A stretch of DNA of 64,000 bases from Streptomyces sp. NBC_01428. Its GTDB lineage: Bacteria > Actinomycetota > Actinomycetes > Streptomycetales > Streptomycetaceae. Every line of letters begins with the position of its first letter. Position 1 is the stretch's first letter. Below are positions 1 through 8,865 of this stretch, one piece after another. Location of the stretch: the NCBI RefSeq assembly GCF_036231965.1, contig NZ_CP109499.1, positions 434,001-498,000 of the forward strand, read 5' to 3'. The translations under genes and the position numbers were made by a program. The notes below the pieces were generated by a model. The model made no database searches. It worked only from the letters and a program-made list of their open reading frames with translations, and was not told where the DNA came from.

Positions 1-2
1 CG

Positions 3-65
3 AAGATGCGGTGGGCGTTCCGGCAGAACGCCGTCGATGTCGCGAAGGCCCGGCGGTCGGGGTGA
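3..65 (+). CDS. 3' end of an unidentified upstream gene (partial)
   Basis: A reading frame open from the left edge of the window ends at a TGA at 63-65, and the next gene's best start, GTG at 62, overlaps that stop in a GTGA arrangement. Such four-base overlaps usually mark translationally coupled genes, so this short tail (basic, ending in ARRSG) is probably the C-terminus of the first gene of a two-gene operon. Too little is visible to name it. The reading depends on the downstream start being right. Confidence 0.35.
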   Translation, partial: KMRWAFRQNAVDVAKARRSG

Positions 66-469
66 CCGGCCCGGCGAGACCGCCCGCACTTCACTTCGAG
101 CGCCTCGGCGCGTCGACACCGGCGGGCCTTCAGGCCGTCGTCATGCGGGACGGCGAGGGACGGGCGGCTGGACGGCTGGACTTCCAGATCTGCCACTGTT
201 GCCGGCTGGGTCATGTGGAGAGCATCGTCGTCGCGGCACACTGGCAGGGCCAGGGCGTCGGCAGACGAGCCGTCCACACGGCTCTGGGCCCGTCCATGGG
301 CTACGCCTGGTCCACGTCACGGCAGACGTCCGAGGGCCGCCGCTTCTTCGCGGCCATGCGGGAGGAGACGGGCCTGGCGTTCACGGCGGGCGGCGCGGGA
401 TGCCCGCACATGCTCGCCGCGCACCGGCCGGGACTCCTGCGCGGTCTGCTCACCCACCACCGCGCGTAG
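62..469 (+). CDS. GNAT family N-acetyltransferase
   Basis: Small GNAT-fold protein of about 135 residues, predicted to transfer an acetyl group from acetyl-CoA to an unknown amine. The acetyl-CoA loop is visible as VAAHWQGQGVGRRA (the Q/RxxGxG/A signature), preceded by a strand VESIVV. The C-terminal part, with a GRRFFAAMREETGLAF segment, resembles the last GNAT strands. I prefer GTG at 62 over the earlier in-frame GTG at 11 because it overlaps the stop of the upstream frame and removes an Arg-rich, unconserved-looking stretch. A related architecture occurs at 54821-55315. Substrate unknown. Confidence 0.6.
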   Translation: MTGPARPPALHFERLGASTPAGLQAVVMRDGEGRAAGRLDFQICHCCRLGHVESIVVAAHWQGQGVGRRAVHTALGPSMGYAWSTSRQTSEGRRFFAAMREETGLAFTAGGAGCPHMLAAHRPGLLRGLLTHHRA

Positions 470-502
470 GCCGCCGACGCGCCGCGGGCGGGAGCCCGGT
501 GG

Positions 503-1252
503 TCAGGCGGCGCCGCCGTTGGAGAACAGGACCTGGCCGTTGACCCACCGGCCGCCCGGACCCGCAAGGAACGCGACCGCCTGCGCGATGTCCTCCGGCG
601 TGCCGAGCCGCTCCAGCGGAGAGACGGCCGCGATCCGCTCGACCAGCGCGGGGCTCTTGCCTTCGAGGAAGAGCGGGGTGGCGGTCGGCCCGGGAGCGAC
701 GGCGTTGACGGTGACGTCCCGTCCCCGCAGTTCGCGGGCGAGGATCAGGGTCATCGCCTCGACCGCGCCCTTGGTGGCCGCGTAGGCGGCGTACGTCGGC
801 TGCTGGAGCCGGGTGACGGACGTGGAGAAGTTCACCAGCGCTCCGCCGGGGCGCAGCCGGCGGGCCGCGAGCTGGGACACGACGAACGTGCCGCGCACGT
901 TGACCCGGTGCATCCGGTCGAAGGCGTCGAGATCCATCTCGGCCAGCGGGGCCAGCACCATGATCCCGGCGGTGTTGACCACCACGTCGACCCCGCCGAA
1001 TCGCTCCTCGGCGGTGTCGTACAGGGCAGCCATCGCCGTCTCGTCCGCGACGTCACCGGAGACGGCGACGGCCTCGCCGCCCGCCTTCCGGATCGACGTC
1101 ACGACCTCGTCGGCGCGTTCGGCCCGGCCGGAGTAGTGCACGACCACGGACATGCCGTCCGCGGCCAGCGCCTGCGCGACGGCGCTGCCGATGCCTCCCG
1201 AACCTCCGGTCACGATCGCCACACGGGCGGCGGGCTGCTCAGTCGTGGTCAT
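503..1252 (-). CDS. SDR family NAD(P)-dependent oxidoreductase
   Basis: Classical short-chain dehydrogenase of 249 residues. The cofactor loop TGGSGGIG lies at residues 15-22, NTAG at 93-96, the catalytic serine near 145 and the Y157-x3-K161 pair in YAAYAATK, so the active site is intact. The ending VNGQVLFSNGGAA matches the family C-terminus. Start chosen at the ATG at 1252, preceded by AGGGAG at good spacing; an upstream extension would cover the promoter. It diverges from the TetR gene at 1399, which probably controls it. The substrate (a carbonyl or alcohol) cannot be told from sequence. Confidence 0.88.
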   Translation of the reverse strand: MTTTEQPAARVAIVTGGSGGIGSAVAQALAADGMSVVVHYSGRAERADEVVTSIRKAGGEAVAVSGDVADETAMAALYDTAEERFGGVDVVVNTAGIMVLAPLAEMDLDAFDRMHRVNVRGTFVVSQLAARRLRPGGALVNFSTSVTRLQQPTYAAYAATKGAVEAMTLILARELRGRDVTVNAVAPGPTATPLFLEGKSPALVERIAAVSPLERLGTPEDIAQAVAFLAGPGGRWVNGQVLFSNGGAA

Positions 1253-1398
1253 GGTGATCTCCCTCTGGCTTTTGTGGACGGTTAGTACATTAGCAGGATG
1301 TAGACAAGTGGTCCATATACATGTGGCCGGTGGGTCCATATAGTGGTCGGCGGATGCCGCGCCGCCCCGGTCGGCCGATCGTGACGAGGAGGAGCCCC
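1253..1398. promoter_or_regulatory. Divergent promoter region with direct repeats
   Basis: Intergenic region between the divergent SDR and TetR genes. It holds two copies of GGTCCATATA at 1310-1319 and 1333-1342, 23 bp apart, in a local AT-rich patch that stands out from the GC-rich surroundings. Placement between a TetR gene and its neighbour suggests regulator binding sites or overlapping -10 elements; this is inference. Confidence 0.5.
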
Positions 1399-2031
1399 GT
1401 GGAGCGCGGAGACACCGAGGGAGCCGGAACCGGCATCCTCAAGCCGGGCCGCGGGCGCCGTCGCGCGGAGGACGTCCGCCGCGCCACGCTGACCACGGCG
1501 GCCGAGCTGCTGCTCGCCGAGGGGGTGCACGCACTCACCTTCTCGAAGGTCGCAGCCCGCGCGGGTGTCAGCAAGATGACGCTCTACAAATGGTGGCCCT
1601 CCCCGGGGGCCCTGGCCTTCGACGCCTACTTCACCACGTTCAAGGAGACCCTCGCCTTCCCCGACACGGGCGACATCAGGCGTGATCTGCGGACGCAGCT
1701 GCGCAGTTTCGTCGATCTCCTCGACCGCAAGGGTTCCGTCATCGCCGGGATCGTCGGAGCCGCCCAGGGGGACCCCGACCTGGCGGAGGCGCTCTCGACG
1801 CACTACGTCACACAGCGTCGCGCCCTCGCCGTCGAACGTCTCACGCTCGCCCGGCAGGCCGGCCAGATCCGCGACGGGGTCGACCTGGAAACGATCGTCG
1901 ACCAGCTCTGGGGCGCCGTGTACCACCGGTTGCTGATGCCGGCGCAACCACTGACCACGGAGTTCGTCGATCAGCTGATCGACAATCTCTTCCAGGGCGT
2001 CGCGCCGCCCCCTTCCGACCCGGCGCCTTAG
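1399..2031 (+). CDS. TetR/AcrR family transcriptional regulator
   Basis: DNA-binding one-component regulator of about 210 residues. The N-terminal helix-turn-helix is clear: RRATLTTAAELLLAEGVHAL followed by FSKVAARAGVSKMTLYKWW, ending in the TetR-typical aromatic YxW/F. The C-terminal half (ligand and dimerisation domain) resembles the TetR_C families that follow AefR-like HTHs. Start taken as GTG at 1399, with GAGGAGGA just upstream; in-frame ATGs at 1321 and 1354 would put coding sequence over the direct repeats. Divergent from the SDR gene, its likely target. Confidence 0.85.
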   Translation: MERGDTEGAGTGILKPGRGRRRAEDVRRATLTTAAELLLAEGVHALTFSKVAARAGVSKMTLYKWWPSPGALAFDAYFTTFKETLAFPDTGDIRRDLRTQLRSFVDLLDRKGSVIAGIVGAAQGDPDLAEALSTHYVTQRRALAVERLTLARQAGQIRDGVDLETIVDQLWGAVYHRLLMPAQPLTTEFVDQLIDNLFQGVAPPPSDPAP

Positions 2032-2071
2032 TCGCGGGCCACCGCCCTCGCGGGAGACTCCGCGGACACTC

Positions 2072-2554
2072 TCAGCTCAAGTGGTCACGCACGACGTCCA
2101 GGAACGTCCGCCGGCTCGGCCGGATGGCGGCCCAGACCTGCTCGTCCCGGGGTTCCCCGGGAACACCGGAATCACCGGGCCCGTCCCTGATCACGTCCTG
2201 GACGGCGAACGCCAGCCGCCGTGCGGCTTGGTTCACCTCGGGTGCACACAGCATGTGGATCGTCTTCTGCGCGACCCACATCCTGTCGATGGTCTGTCTC
2301 GCCCGCGCCTGCCACTGCTCGTCGGCGATCCCGTGGTGATGGCGGTCCACGGCGACCCGCTCCCCCTCCTGCACCGTGCGCAGGAAGTCGATGAGCTGGG
2401 TCAGGCGCTCGCTCCGACGCGCTTCTGCACGTTCGCGAAGACTTCTGCGCGTCTCGGCCCGCTCCGACGCACGTCCCAACGCGTGCTGGGCCACCCACGA
2501 GACCAGCCCGCCGAGCAGAACGCCGATGAGCGGCGCGAGTGTCGTCCCTACCAT
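2072..2554 (-). CDS. Hypothetical membrane-anchored coiled-coil protein
   Basis: A 160-residue protein I do not recognise as a named family. It opens with one hydrophobic segment (APLIGVLLGGLVSWVAQHAL, about residues 6-25) and continues with a charged Arg/Glu-rich helix (ERAETRRSLRERAEARRSER) likely to form a cytoplasmic coiled coil, then a mixed helical region to the C-terminus. This topology (single N-terminal anchor plus coiled coil) is common among small actinobacterial hypothetical proteins. Start at ATG 2554 places the membrane segment directly at the N-terminus; the ribosome site is weak. Confidence 0.6.
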   Translation of the reverse strand: MVGTTLAPLIGVLLGGLVSWVAQHALGRASERAETRRSLRERAEARRSERLTQLIDFLRTVQEGERVAVDRHHHGIADEQWQARARQTIDRMWVAQKTIHMLCAPEVNQAARRLAFAVQDVIRDGPGDSGVPGEPRDEQVWAAIRPSRRTFLDVVRDHLS

Positions 2555-2738
2555 GCCTGGAACATGGCACCGACGACGCCGATGTCGTGGTTCTTCGGAC
2601 AAACCCGAGACAACGCGGTCCCTCTCGCATAGGGCTGCCGCCCACGGGGCGTGAGGCGTCGGCAGCGGGGTGGGAGGACCGGGCGCCCGCACTCCCATCG
2701 CCCGCGTGGGAGGGGGCCGATCACGGTAGTGATCCTCC

Positions 2739-3209
2739 GTGCAGACCTTTCTTCCGTATCCCGACTTCACGCGGTCGGCCGAAGTGCTCGACCAGGCCCG
2801 CCTGGGCAAGCAGCGGGTGGAAGCCCTCCAAGTGCTGCGCGGCCTCATCGTGCCCGGCTACGGATGGCGGCACCATCCCGCGGTGCGCATGTGGACCGGC
2901 TATGAGGAGGCTCTCGTGCGCTACGGGCTGGACGTGTGCGCCGTGTGGGTGACGAACGGGCGCGCCGACACGTGTGCGGCCACGCTCACCGCCGACTTCG
3001 AGAGGCACCGTCCAGGCGCGCCCGTGCGTGTCCGGCGGCAGCTCGCCGAGGCCCGCGAACTGCCGCCCTGGCTGGGCGACCCCGCCTTCCACCGGAGCCA
3101 CCAGTCCGCTCTGCTGCGCAAGGCACCCGAGGTCTATGCCGCGTCCTTCCCGGACGTGCCCGACGACCTGCCCTACGTCTGGCCCACGTCCGACCGGACG
3201 ACCTCGTAG
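2739..3209 (+). CDS. MSMEG_6728 family protein (pyrimidine dimer glycosylase/endonuclease V-like)
   Basis: A 156-residue protein starting MQTFLPYPDF and carrying RLGKQRVEALQVLR and GWRHHPAVRMW, the hallmark stretches of the actinobacterial MSMEG_6728 family, which belongs to the T4 endonuclease V (Pyr_excise) fold. T4 endonuclease V removes UV-induced pyrimidine dimers using its N-terminal amine; in this branch repair activity is only inferred. The later SHQSALLRKAPEVY segment also fits the family. Start is a GTG at 2739. It stands alone between a hypothetical gene on the other strand and the esterase operon. Confidence 0.72.
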   Translation: MQTFLPYPDFTRSAEVLDQARLGKQRVEALQVLRGLIVPGYGWRHHPAVRMWTGYEEALVRYGLDVCAVWVTNGRADTCAATLTADFERHRPGAPVRVRRQLAEARELPPWLGDPAFHRSHQSALLRKAPEVYAASFPDVPDDLPYVWPTSDRTTS

Positions 3210-3423
3210 CACCGACGGCGTCGCCCGCGCCCCGCTCGGGGCCGGCTCGGCCGCCTCCACGCGTCCGTGCACCCTGGGTCAAGTGCCGTTGCAGGCAGGG
3301 GCAAACGGGAGCCGCTCGACGGATCTAGCGTGACGGGTGACGGCACGGACGGCCTCTGGCACGGAACCTCGCCGTCGTCACGCCGGACGGACCGGCGTGT
3401 GAGCAAGACTCCTGGAGACTCTC

Positions 3424-4386
3424 ATGGCCGACGACATCACGCCGGTGCTGGAACCTGCGGCTGCCGCCTTCGCCGAGGCGACCGCCCAGCCGCCCTACCT
3501 CTTCGACCTGGCTCCCGCCGAGGGCCGCAAGGCCGTCGACGAGGTGCAGGGAGGCGACATCGCGAAGCCTGCCGTCGACGAGGAGTGGATCACCGTCTCC
3601 GGCGGGCCGACGGGAAGCGTGCGCGCCCGCATCGTCAAGCCCGCCGGCGCGACGGACACCCTTCCCGTGATCCTCTACATCCACGGTGCCGGATGGGTGT
3701 TCGGCAACGCCCACACCCACGACCGCCTCGTGCGCGAACTGGCCGTCGGCGCCCGCGCCGCCGTGGTCTTCCCGGAGTACGACCTCTCCCCCGAGGCCCG
3801 CTACCCGGTCGCCATCGAGCAGAACTACACCGTCGCCCGCTGGATCGTCGAACAGGGCGCGGGCAAGGGTCTGGACGCCTCGCGGATCGCGGTGGCCGGG
3901 GACTCCGTGGGCGGCAACATGACCGCCGCGCTGACCCTGATGGCGAAGGAACGGGGCGACGTCCCGCTCGTGGCGCAGGTCCTGTTCTACCCGGTCACGG
4001 ACGCCAATTTCGAGACGGGCTCGTACCACCAGTTCGCGACGGGCTACTTCCTGCGGCGCGACGGCATGCAGTGGTTCTGGGACCAGTACACGACCGACGA
4101 GAACCAGCGCGCCGAGATCACCGCCTCCCCGCTGCGCGCCACGACCGAGCAGCTCACCGGCCTGCCTCCGGCCCTCGTCATCACCGGCGAGGCCGACGTC
4201 CTGCGCGACGAGGGCGAGGCGTACGCCAACAAGCTGCGCGAGGCCGGCGTCCCGGTCACGGCCGTCCGCTACCAGGGCATCATCCACGACTTCGTGATGC
4301 TCGACGCCCTGCGCGAGACCCACGCCGCCGAGGCCGCCATCACGCAGGCCATCGGCACGCTGCGCTCGGCACTCAAGACCGTCTGA
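3424..4386 (+). CDS. Alpha/beta hydrolase (HSL-type carboxylesterase)
   Basis: A 320-residue esterase of the hormone-sensitive-lipase group. The oxyanion-hole motif appears as HGAGW at residues 87-91 and the nucleophile elbow as GDSVGG with Ser161; the acid lies in the GEADVLRDEG region and the catalytic His in IIHDF. It is predicted to cleave short-chain carboxylic esters in the cytoplasm; no signal peptide is seen. The ATG at 3424 is preceded by GGAGAC. A second hydrolase follows after 22 bases, so the two are probably one operon, with an AraC-type regulator downstream on the same strand. Confidence 0.85.
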   Translation: MADDITPVLEPAAAAFAEATAQPPYLFDLAPAEGRKAVDEVQGGDIAKPAVDEEWITVSGGPTGSVRARIVKPAGATDTLPVILYIHGAGWVFGNAHTHDRLVRELAVGARAAVVFPEYDLSPEARYPVAIEQNYTVARWIVEQGAGKGLDASRIAVAGDSVGGNMTAALTLMAKERGDVPLVAQVLFYPVTDANFETGSYHQFATGYFLRRDGMQWFWDQYTTDENQRAEITASPLRATTEQLTGLPPALVITGEADVLRDEGEAYANKLREAGVPVTAVRYQGIIHDFVMLDALRETHAAEAAITQAIGTLRSALKTV

Positions 4387-4408
4387 GACCCACGGGGAGA
4401 AACAGCAC

Positions 4409-5128
4409 ATGACCACCTCCACACCCACCGTCGTCCTCGTCCACGGCGCGTTCGCGGACGCCGCCAGCTGGTCCGGAGTCGTCGCGGAGCTGCAGAGCCA
4501 CGGCATTCCCGTGGTCGCGCCACCGAACCCGTTGCGCGGCCTGGCCGTCGACGCCGCGTATGTGGCGTCCGTGGCAGCCCAGATCGACGGCCCCGTCGTC
4601 CTCGTCGGACACTCCTACGGCGGTGCGGTCATCACCGTGGCCGGTGCGGCGGACAACGTCGTCGGGCTCGTCTACGTCGCCGCCTACGTCCTCGAAGAGG
4701 GCGAGAGCCTGGGCGAACTCCAGGGACGCTTCGCCGACTCGCCGCTCGCGACCAGCCTGCAGCAGTCGACGTATCCCGTGGACGGTGCCGGGACCGCCGT
4801 CGAGGTGACCATCGAGGCGCAGGCCTTCCCCGACGTCTTCGCGGCCGACCTGCCGGCCGATGTCACCAAGGTGTTGGCCGTCGCCCAACGCCCGCTGGCC
4901 GCGGCGTCGTTCACGGAGGCCGCCTCGACCGCCGCCTGGCGGACGAAGCCCAGCTGGGCGCTCGTCGCCGGAGCGGACCGGGCGATCAACCCGGAGGTCG
5001 AGCGCTTCGGCGCGCAGCGGGCCGGCGCGACAACCGTCGAGATCGAGGGCGCCTCGCACGCCGTCGCCGTGTCTCGGCCCGTGGACGTCGCCGGCCTGAT
5101 CCGGGACGCGGTCCGCGCGACGAGCTGA
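4409..5128 (+). CDS. Alpha/beta fold hydrolase
   Basis: A 239-residue alpha/beta hydrolase of the small EstX/salicylate-esterase-like type. LVHGAF near residue 10 forms the oxyanion region, GHSYGG carries the nucleophile Ser69, and GASHAV supplies the catalytic His near the C-terminus. It lies 22 bases after the HSL-type esterase and has its own GGGGAGA site, so the genes are likely cotranscribed. A strong hairpin terminator follows (5142-5185). The substrate is unknown. Confidence 0.82.
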   Translation: MTTSTPTVVLVHGAFADAASWSGVVAELQSHGIPVVAPPNPLRGLAVDAAYVASVAAQIDGPVVLVGHSYGGAVITVAGAADNVVGLVYVAAYVLEEGESLGELQGRFADSPLATSLQQSTYPVDGAGTAVEVTIEAQAFPDVFAADLPADVTKVLAVAQRPLAAASFTEAASTAAWRTKPSWALVAGADRAINPEVERFGAQRAGATTVEIEGASHAVAVSRPVDVAGLIRDAVRATS

Positions 5129-5141
5129 CCGCGTAGCCACG

Positions 5142-5185
5142 ACGGTCCCGCGGGCGCTCCTCCCCCGTGACGTCCGCGGGACCGT
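5142..5185 (+). terminator. Hairpin terminator after the hydrolase pair
   Basis: A perfect 12-bp inverted repeat, ACGGTCCCGCGG at 5142-5153 with CCGCGGGACCGT at 5174-5185 and a 20-base loop, lies 13 bases after the hydrolase stop. It has no strong T-tract, as is usual for streptomycete terminators. Confidence 0.6.
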
Positions 5186-5292
5186 GCTGCGAAACTTCCT
5201 CCGTCTCTTCCTGGTCCCTCCCCCGTCGACGCTGTGTGATTGCGGTACAGGCTGCTTTGCCGAGCGATCACGCTGCCCGTGGGAGATTCCTG

Positions 5293-6273
5293 GTGTCCAC
5301 CGTCCTGTCCACCGCACCGCTGTCCGCCGCCGAGCGGACGGCACGCTGGCACGAAGCGGTCAACCGCACCTTCGTGCCCCTCGATGTCGAACTCCTCGAA
5401 CGCGAACCGTCGCCCGGATCCATCGTCAGCCACCAGCTCGGTCCCCTGCGGATCTCCACCGTCCAGGCCGGACCGCAGGTGGTGCGGCGCGACAGGCGTC
5501 TGATCGCGCGGGACAGCCGGGAGACGGTGATCCTCAGTCTGCAGAACCGCGGCACCGCGGTGAAGGAGCAGGACGGCCGCGAGTCCCGGATAGCACCGGG
5601 CGGCTTCTCCCTCAGCGATTCGTCCCGGCCGTTCAGCAAGAAGCTCGCCGACGGCTTCAGCTTCACGTCGTTCCAGTTCCCCCGCGATGAGCTGCGGGTG
5701 CGTGACGAGGATCTGCGGGCCGTGACCGCGACGTCCTTCCCCGGCGACGAGGGCACGGCGGCGCTGCTCGCGACGTACCTGGCCGGGACCGCCCGCGAGG
5801 CGGCGGCCTTCGACCACGGCGTCGGGGGCAGGGTCGCGGCCACGGCACTCGACCTGCTGGTCCTGCTCATCGACGAGCGCTGTGGACGCTTCGTTCCCGA
5901 TGCGCCGGAGCATGCCGCGGCATCACTGGTCCGTGTGAAGGAGCACGTGGTGCGGAATCTGTCCGACCCAGATCTTTCGCCGTCCAGGATCGCCGAGGCG
6001 AACTTCATGTCGGTGCGGTACGTGCACAAGCTGTTCCAGCTCGACGGCACGACCGTGGGTGGATGGATGCGGGCGCAACGGCTGGAGCGGTGCCGCCGGG
6101 ATCTTCTGCGGCCCCGGGCGAGGGACCTGGGCGTGGCGGCGATCGCCCACCGCTGGGGCTTCGTGAGTGCCAGCCACTTCAGCCGTGCCTTTCGCGCGGC
6201 CTATGGGATGGCCCCGCGGGACTGGCTGGCCACGGGAGGGTCGGAGGGGCGGCAGACCGCTTCGGAGCTGTGA
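5293..6273 (+). CDS. AraC family transcriptional regulator
   Basis: A 326-residue regulator. The N-terminal two thirds match the AraC-binding-like domain seen in actinobacterial regulators (opening with ERTARWHEAVNRTFVPLDV), and the last ~100 residues hold the double helix-turn-helix: LSPSRIAEANFMSVRYVHKLF and VAAIAHRWGFVSASHFSRAFRAAYGMAPRDW. Start chosen as the GTG at 5293, six bases after GGGAGA; longer forms would run through the upstream terminator. It lies downstream of the two esterase genes and may control them; its inducer is unknown. Confidence 0.85.
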   Translation: MSTVLSTAPLSAAERTARWHEAVNRTFVPLDVELLEREPSPGSIVSHQLGPLRISTVQAGPQVVRRDRRLIARDSRETVILSLQNRGTAVKEQDGRESRIAPGGFSLSDSSRPFSKKLADGFSFTSFQFPRDELRVRDEDLRAVTATSFPGDEGTAALLATYLAGTAREAAAFDHGVGGRVAATALDLLVLLIDERCGRFVPDAPEHAAASLVRVKEHVVRNLSDPDLSPSRIAEANFMSVRYVHKLFQLDGTTVGGWMRAQRLERCRRDLLRPRARDLGVAAIAHRWGFVSASHFSRAFRAAYGMAPRDWLATGGSEGRQTASEL

Positions 6274-6313
6274 GCGGCCTGGTGTCACCCGCGCGCCGTG
6301 AACGCTTCGGGCT

Positions 6314-8659
6314 TCAGGATGCGGGGTCGGTGCCGATGGATGACGACCGCTCCTCGGCCGGGGCCTGGAGTCGGGAGCGCGCTTCCTCCACCAGCTCCGG
6401 CGGGACTCGGCCTTCCAGTACGAGAACGTGCTCCAACTCGGCAGTGGCGGCGGCGAGTTCACCGAGCCCGGTCAGAGCGCGGGCCAGGTACAGGTGGACC
6501 TTGCCCTCCTGCTTGTCCCATCCGAGAGCCTCGAACCGCCCACCGATCGGCCGGAGAACGTCGACGACGTGGTGCCAGTCCTCTCGGGCGAGGTAGGCGA
6601 ACGAGAGGTGGTAGGCGGCGATCAGAGCCGTGACGTCCCGCACGTTCGACGGGATGCGGTCGATATTCCGGGCGTCTGCGAGAACCGCCATGACCTCCCC
6701 GTAGGTCTCGATGGCCTCGTCGGTCCGGTCGGCCGAAGCCAGGCTGTCGATGGCGACGTTGCAGGCCTGGAGGTATCCGTTGATCTCGTCGGCCTTGGCG
6801 AACAGGTCCATGGCCCGGCGTGCGCTGTCCGCGGCGCGGGACGGATCACCGGCGCGGCTCAGGAGTGAACCGAGGTAGGTGTGGGCCCATGCCTCCTGGA
6901 TGACGTCGCCCGCCGTACCGGCCAGAACCAGGGCACGCTCGGCGGCGCCGACCGCGTCGTCGTGGCGGCGGTCACAGGCCCAGTAGGCCCAAGCGAGGTA
7001 GTTCAGGTGGGTGGCTTCCAGGACGGGATCTCCGAGCGACGCGGACGCCTCGGCCGCCCGCTCGTAGAGGTCGACCCAGAGCCCCGACGAGACCCAGTTG
7101 TCGGAGAACCAGTGCATGGCCTCGGCGACTTCGACCACCTTGGCGTGTTCGCCTTCGGCGGCGGCCGCGTGGAAGGCCGCCGACCAGTTGGCACTCTCCG
7201 CCTTGATCCACTGAAACGCCTGCCGACGGCTGTCCAGGGCCACCAGACGCAGCGGATCCGGCGCGGGCGCCCCGTAACCGGGCTCGTACCAACGGCCGGC
7301 GAGGACGGCCGTATCGAGCAGCCAGGCCCGCAGCCGTGCCGCGTCGGCGGCCGACCGCTGGGGGCTGTCCTCCACCTGGTGCCGTGACCGCGCGTACAGA
7401 CACAGGAGGTCGTGGAGGCGGTAGCGGTCCTCGTGATGCGTCGCGAGCAGCCCGGCCTCCAGCAGCTCCTCCAGTACGTCCTCGGCCTCGGGAATCGTCG
7501 TGTCCGCGAGTACCGCGGCCAGCGGCACGCCGAAGTCGCCGCCGGGTACGAGCGAGAGCAGCCGGAACATCCGTGCCGCGCCGGCGGCGAGACGTGAGTA
7601 CGACAGGGAGAACGCGGAGTTCACGCGCAGGTCGCCGGCGCTGAGCAGGTCCAGTCTGCGGTTCTCGTCGTTGAGGCGGGTGGCCAGGCGGTGGAGGCTC
7701 CAGTTCGAGCGGGTGGCGGCCCAGTTGGCGGCGACGCGCAGAGCGAGCGGGAGGTGACCGCACAGTTCCGTCACCGACCGCGCGGCCTCGGGCTCCGCGT
7801 CCACGCGGCCGGCGCCCACCACCGCGCGCAGCAGGGAGGCGGACTCCGGCTCGCTCAGGGCGCCGAGTTCGACACGCTGGACACCTTCCAGGCCCGCCAG
7901 GGTGCGACGACTGGTCACCACCATCAACACCCCGCCCGTACGCGGCAGGAGCGGGCGCACCTGGGCCTCGCCGGCCGCGTTGTCCAGGATGACGACGGCG
8001 CGGAGGTCCGCGGCCATCGCGTGATAGCGCGCCAGACGCTCCTCGCTGTTCAACTGCGCCACGTCGAGGTCACCGACGCCCCAGGCTCCGAGCAGACGGA
8101 CCACCGCGTCGTCCACGGAGAGCGGGTGGGCGTCCAGACCCCGCATGTCCACGAGGAACGCCCCGTCCGTGAAGGAGGTTCCGCATTCTTCGGCCAGTCG
8201 GATCGCCAGGGTGGTCTTCCCGCTTCCGGGAGAGCCGAACACCACGGCCACCGGGGGTGCGACCGCGTAGCGACCCCGGTCCGGCGCGTCGGTGTCCGCG
8301 AGGTGCCGCTGGGCGACGTCCCGCAACAGGTCCAGCTCGGCGCGCCGTCCGACGAAGTCACGGACGCCCCTCGGCACCTGATGGGCAGGGACCACGGAAT
8401 CGGAGGGGCCGGCGACCGGACGGGAGGCCCGGGCGATCGCCAGCAGGTCGGCATGGATCGACTCGTCCAGTCCCAGGCCCTGCGCCAGGGCGGCGATCGT
8501 CCCGCGTCGGGGGCGAAGACTCCGCCCCCGCTCCATGTCGCCGATGGCGCGTCCCGAGACACCGGACGCCTCGGCCAGCTCCTCCAGCGTCAGACCACGA
8601 CTCTGACGCAGTTCCCTCAGCCGACGGCCGAACCGCGTCCCGCTCCTGCTCTCCACCAC
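6314..8659 (-). CDS. XRE-type HTH / NB-ARC ATPase / TPR regulator
   Basis: A 781-residue STAND-class signalling regulator. Residues about 10-65 form an XRE helix-turn-helix (LRELRQSRGLTLEELAEASG). Next comes an NB-ARC nucleotide-binding domain with Walker A GSPGSGKTT at 142-150, a Walker B-like AVVILDNA near 220, and GLPLAL-type GHLPLALRVA. A winged-helix segment and TPR-like helical repeats fill the C-terminal third. It lacks the SARP DNA-binding domain, so it is not a true AfsR. Such proteins usually act as ATP-gated transcription switches for nearby metabolic or secondary-metabolism genes. Start is one of two adjacent GTG codons. Divergent from the DHFR-like gene. Confidence 0.85.
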   Translation of the reverse strand: MVESRSGTRFGRRLRELRQSRGLTLEELAEASGVSGRAIGDMERGRSLRPRRGTIAALAQGLGLDESIHADLLAIARASRPVAGPSDSVVPAHQVPRGVRDFVGRRAELDLLRDVAQRHLADTDAPDRGRYAVAPPVAVVFGSPGSGKTTLAIRLAEECGTSFTDGAFLVDMRGLDAHPLSVDDAVVRLLGAWGVGDLDVAQLNSEERLARYHAMAADLRAVVILDNAAGEAQVRPLLPRTGGVLMVVTSRRTLAGLEGVQRVELGALSEPESASLLRAVVGAGRVDAEPEAARSVTELCGHLPLALRVAANWAATRSNWSLHRLATRLNDENRRLDLLSAGDLRVNSAFSLSYSRLAAGAARMFRLLSLVPGGDFGVPLAAVLADTTIPEAEDVLEELLEAGLLATHHEDRYRLHDLLCLYARSRHQVEDSPQRSAADAARLRAWLLDTAVLAGRWYEPGYGAPAPDPLRLVALDSRRQAFQWIKAESANWSAAFHAAAAEGEHAKVVEVAEAMHWFSDNWVSSGLWVDLYERAAEASASLGDPVLEATHLNYLAWAYWACDRRHDDAVGAAERALVLAGTAGDVIQEAWAHTYLGSLLSRAGDPSRAADSARRAMDLFAKADEINGYLQACNVAIDSLASADRTDEAIETYGEVMAVLADARNIDRIPSNVRDVTALIAAYHLSFAYLAREDWHHVVDVLRPIGGRFEALGWDKQEGKVHLYLARALTGLGELAAATAELEHVLVLEGRVPPELVEEARSRLQAPAEERSSSIGTDPAS

Positions 8660-8865
8660 ACCCCGCCGTCGGCACTACCCACACATTTTTGTCGTTTCAT
8701 CTTACTCTGCGCGGTGTTCCGGCCATTCATTCAATTCTCAGGTGGTCGCGGTCACCGCCCACGACGGCCGTCAAGGTCCCCGCGCGAGTCGGACGGCGAT
8801 GAGTCCCACCGCTTTTGCCAGTCTGTATTCACAGCACGCGAGCAACCGCACTCGAGGAGGCCATC

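Noticed and set aside
6314..8659. Interpretation as an AfsR/SARP antibiotic regulator
   Set aside because: The N-terminus is an XRE helix-turn-helix; no OmpR-like SARP domain or bacterial transcriptional activation domain is present.
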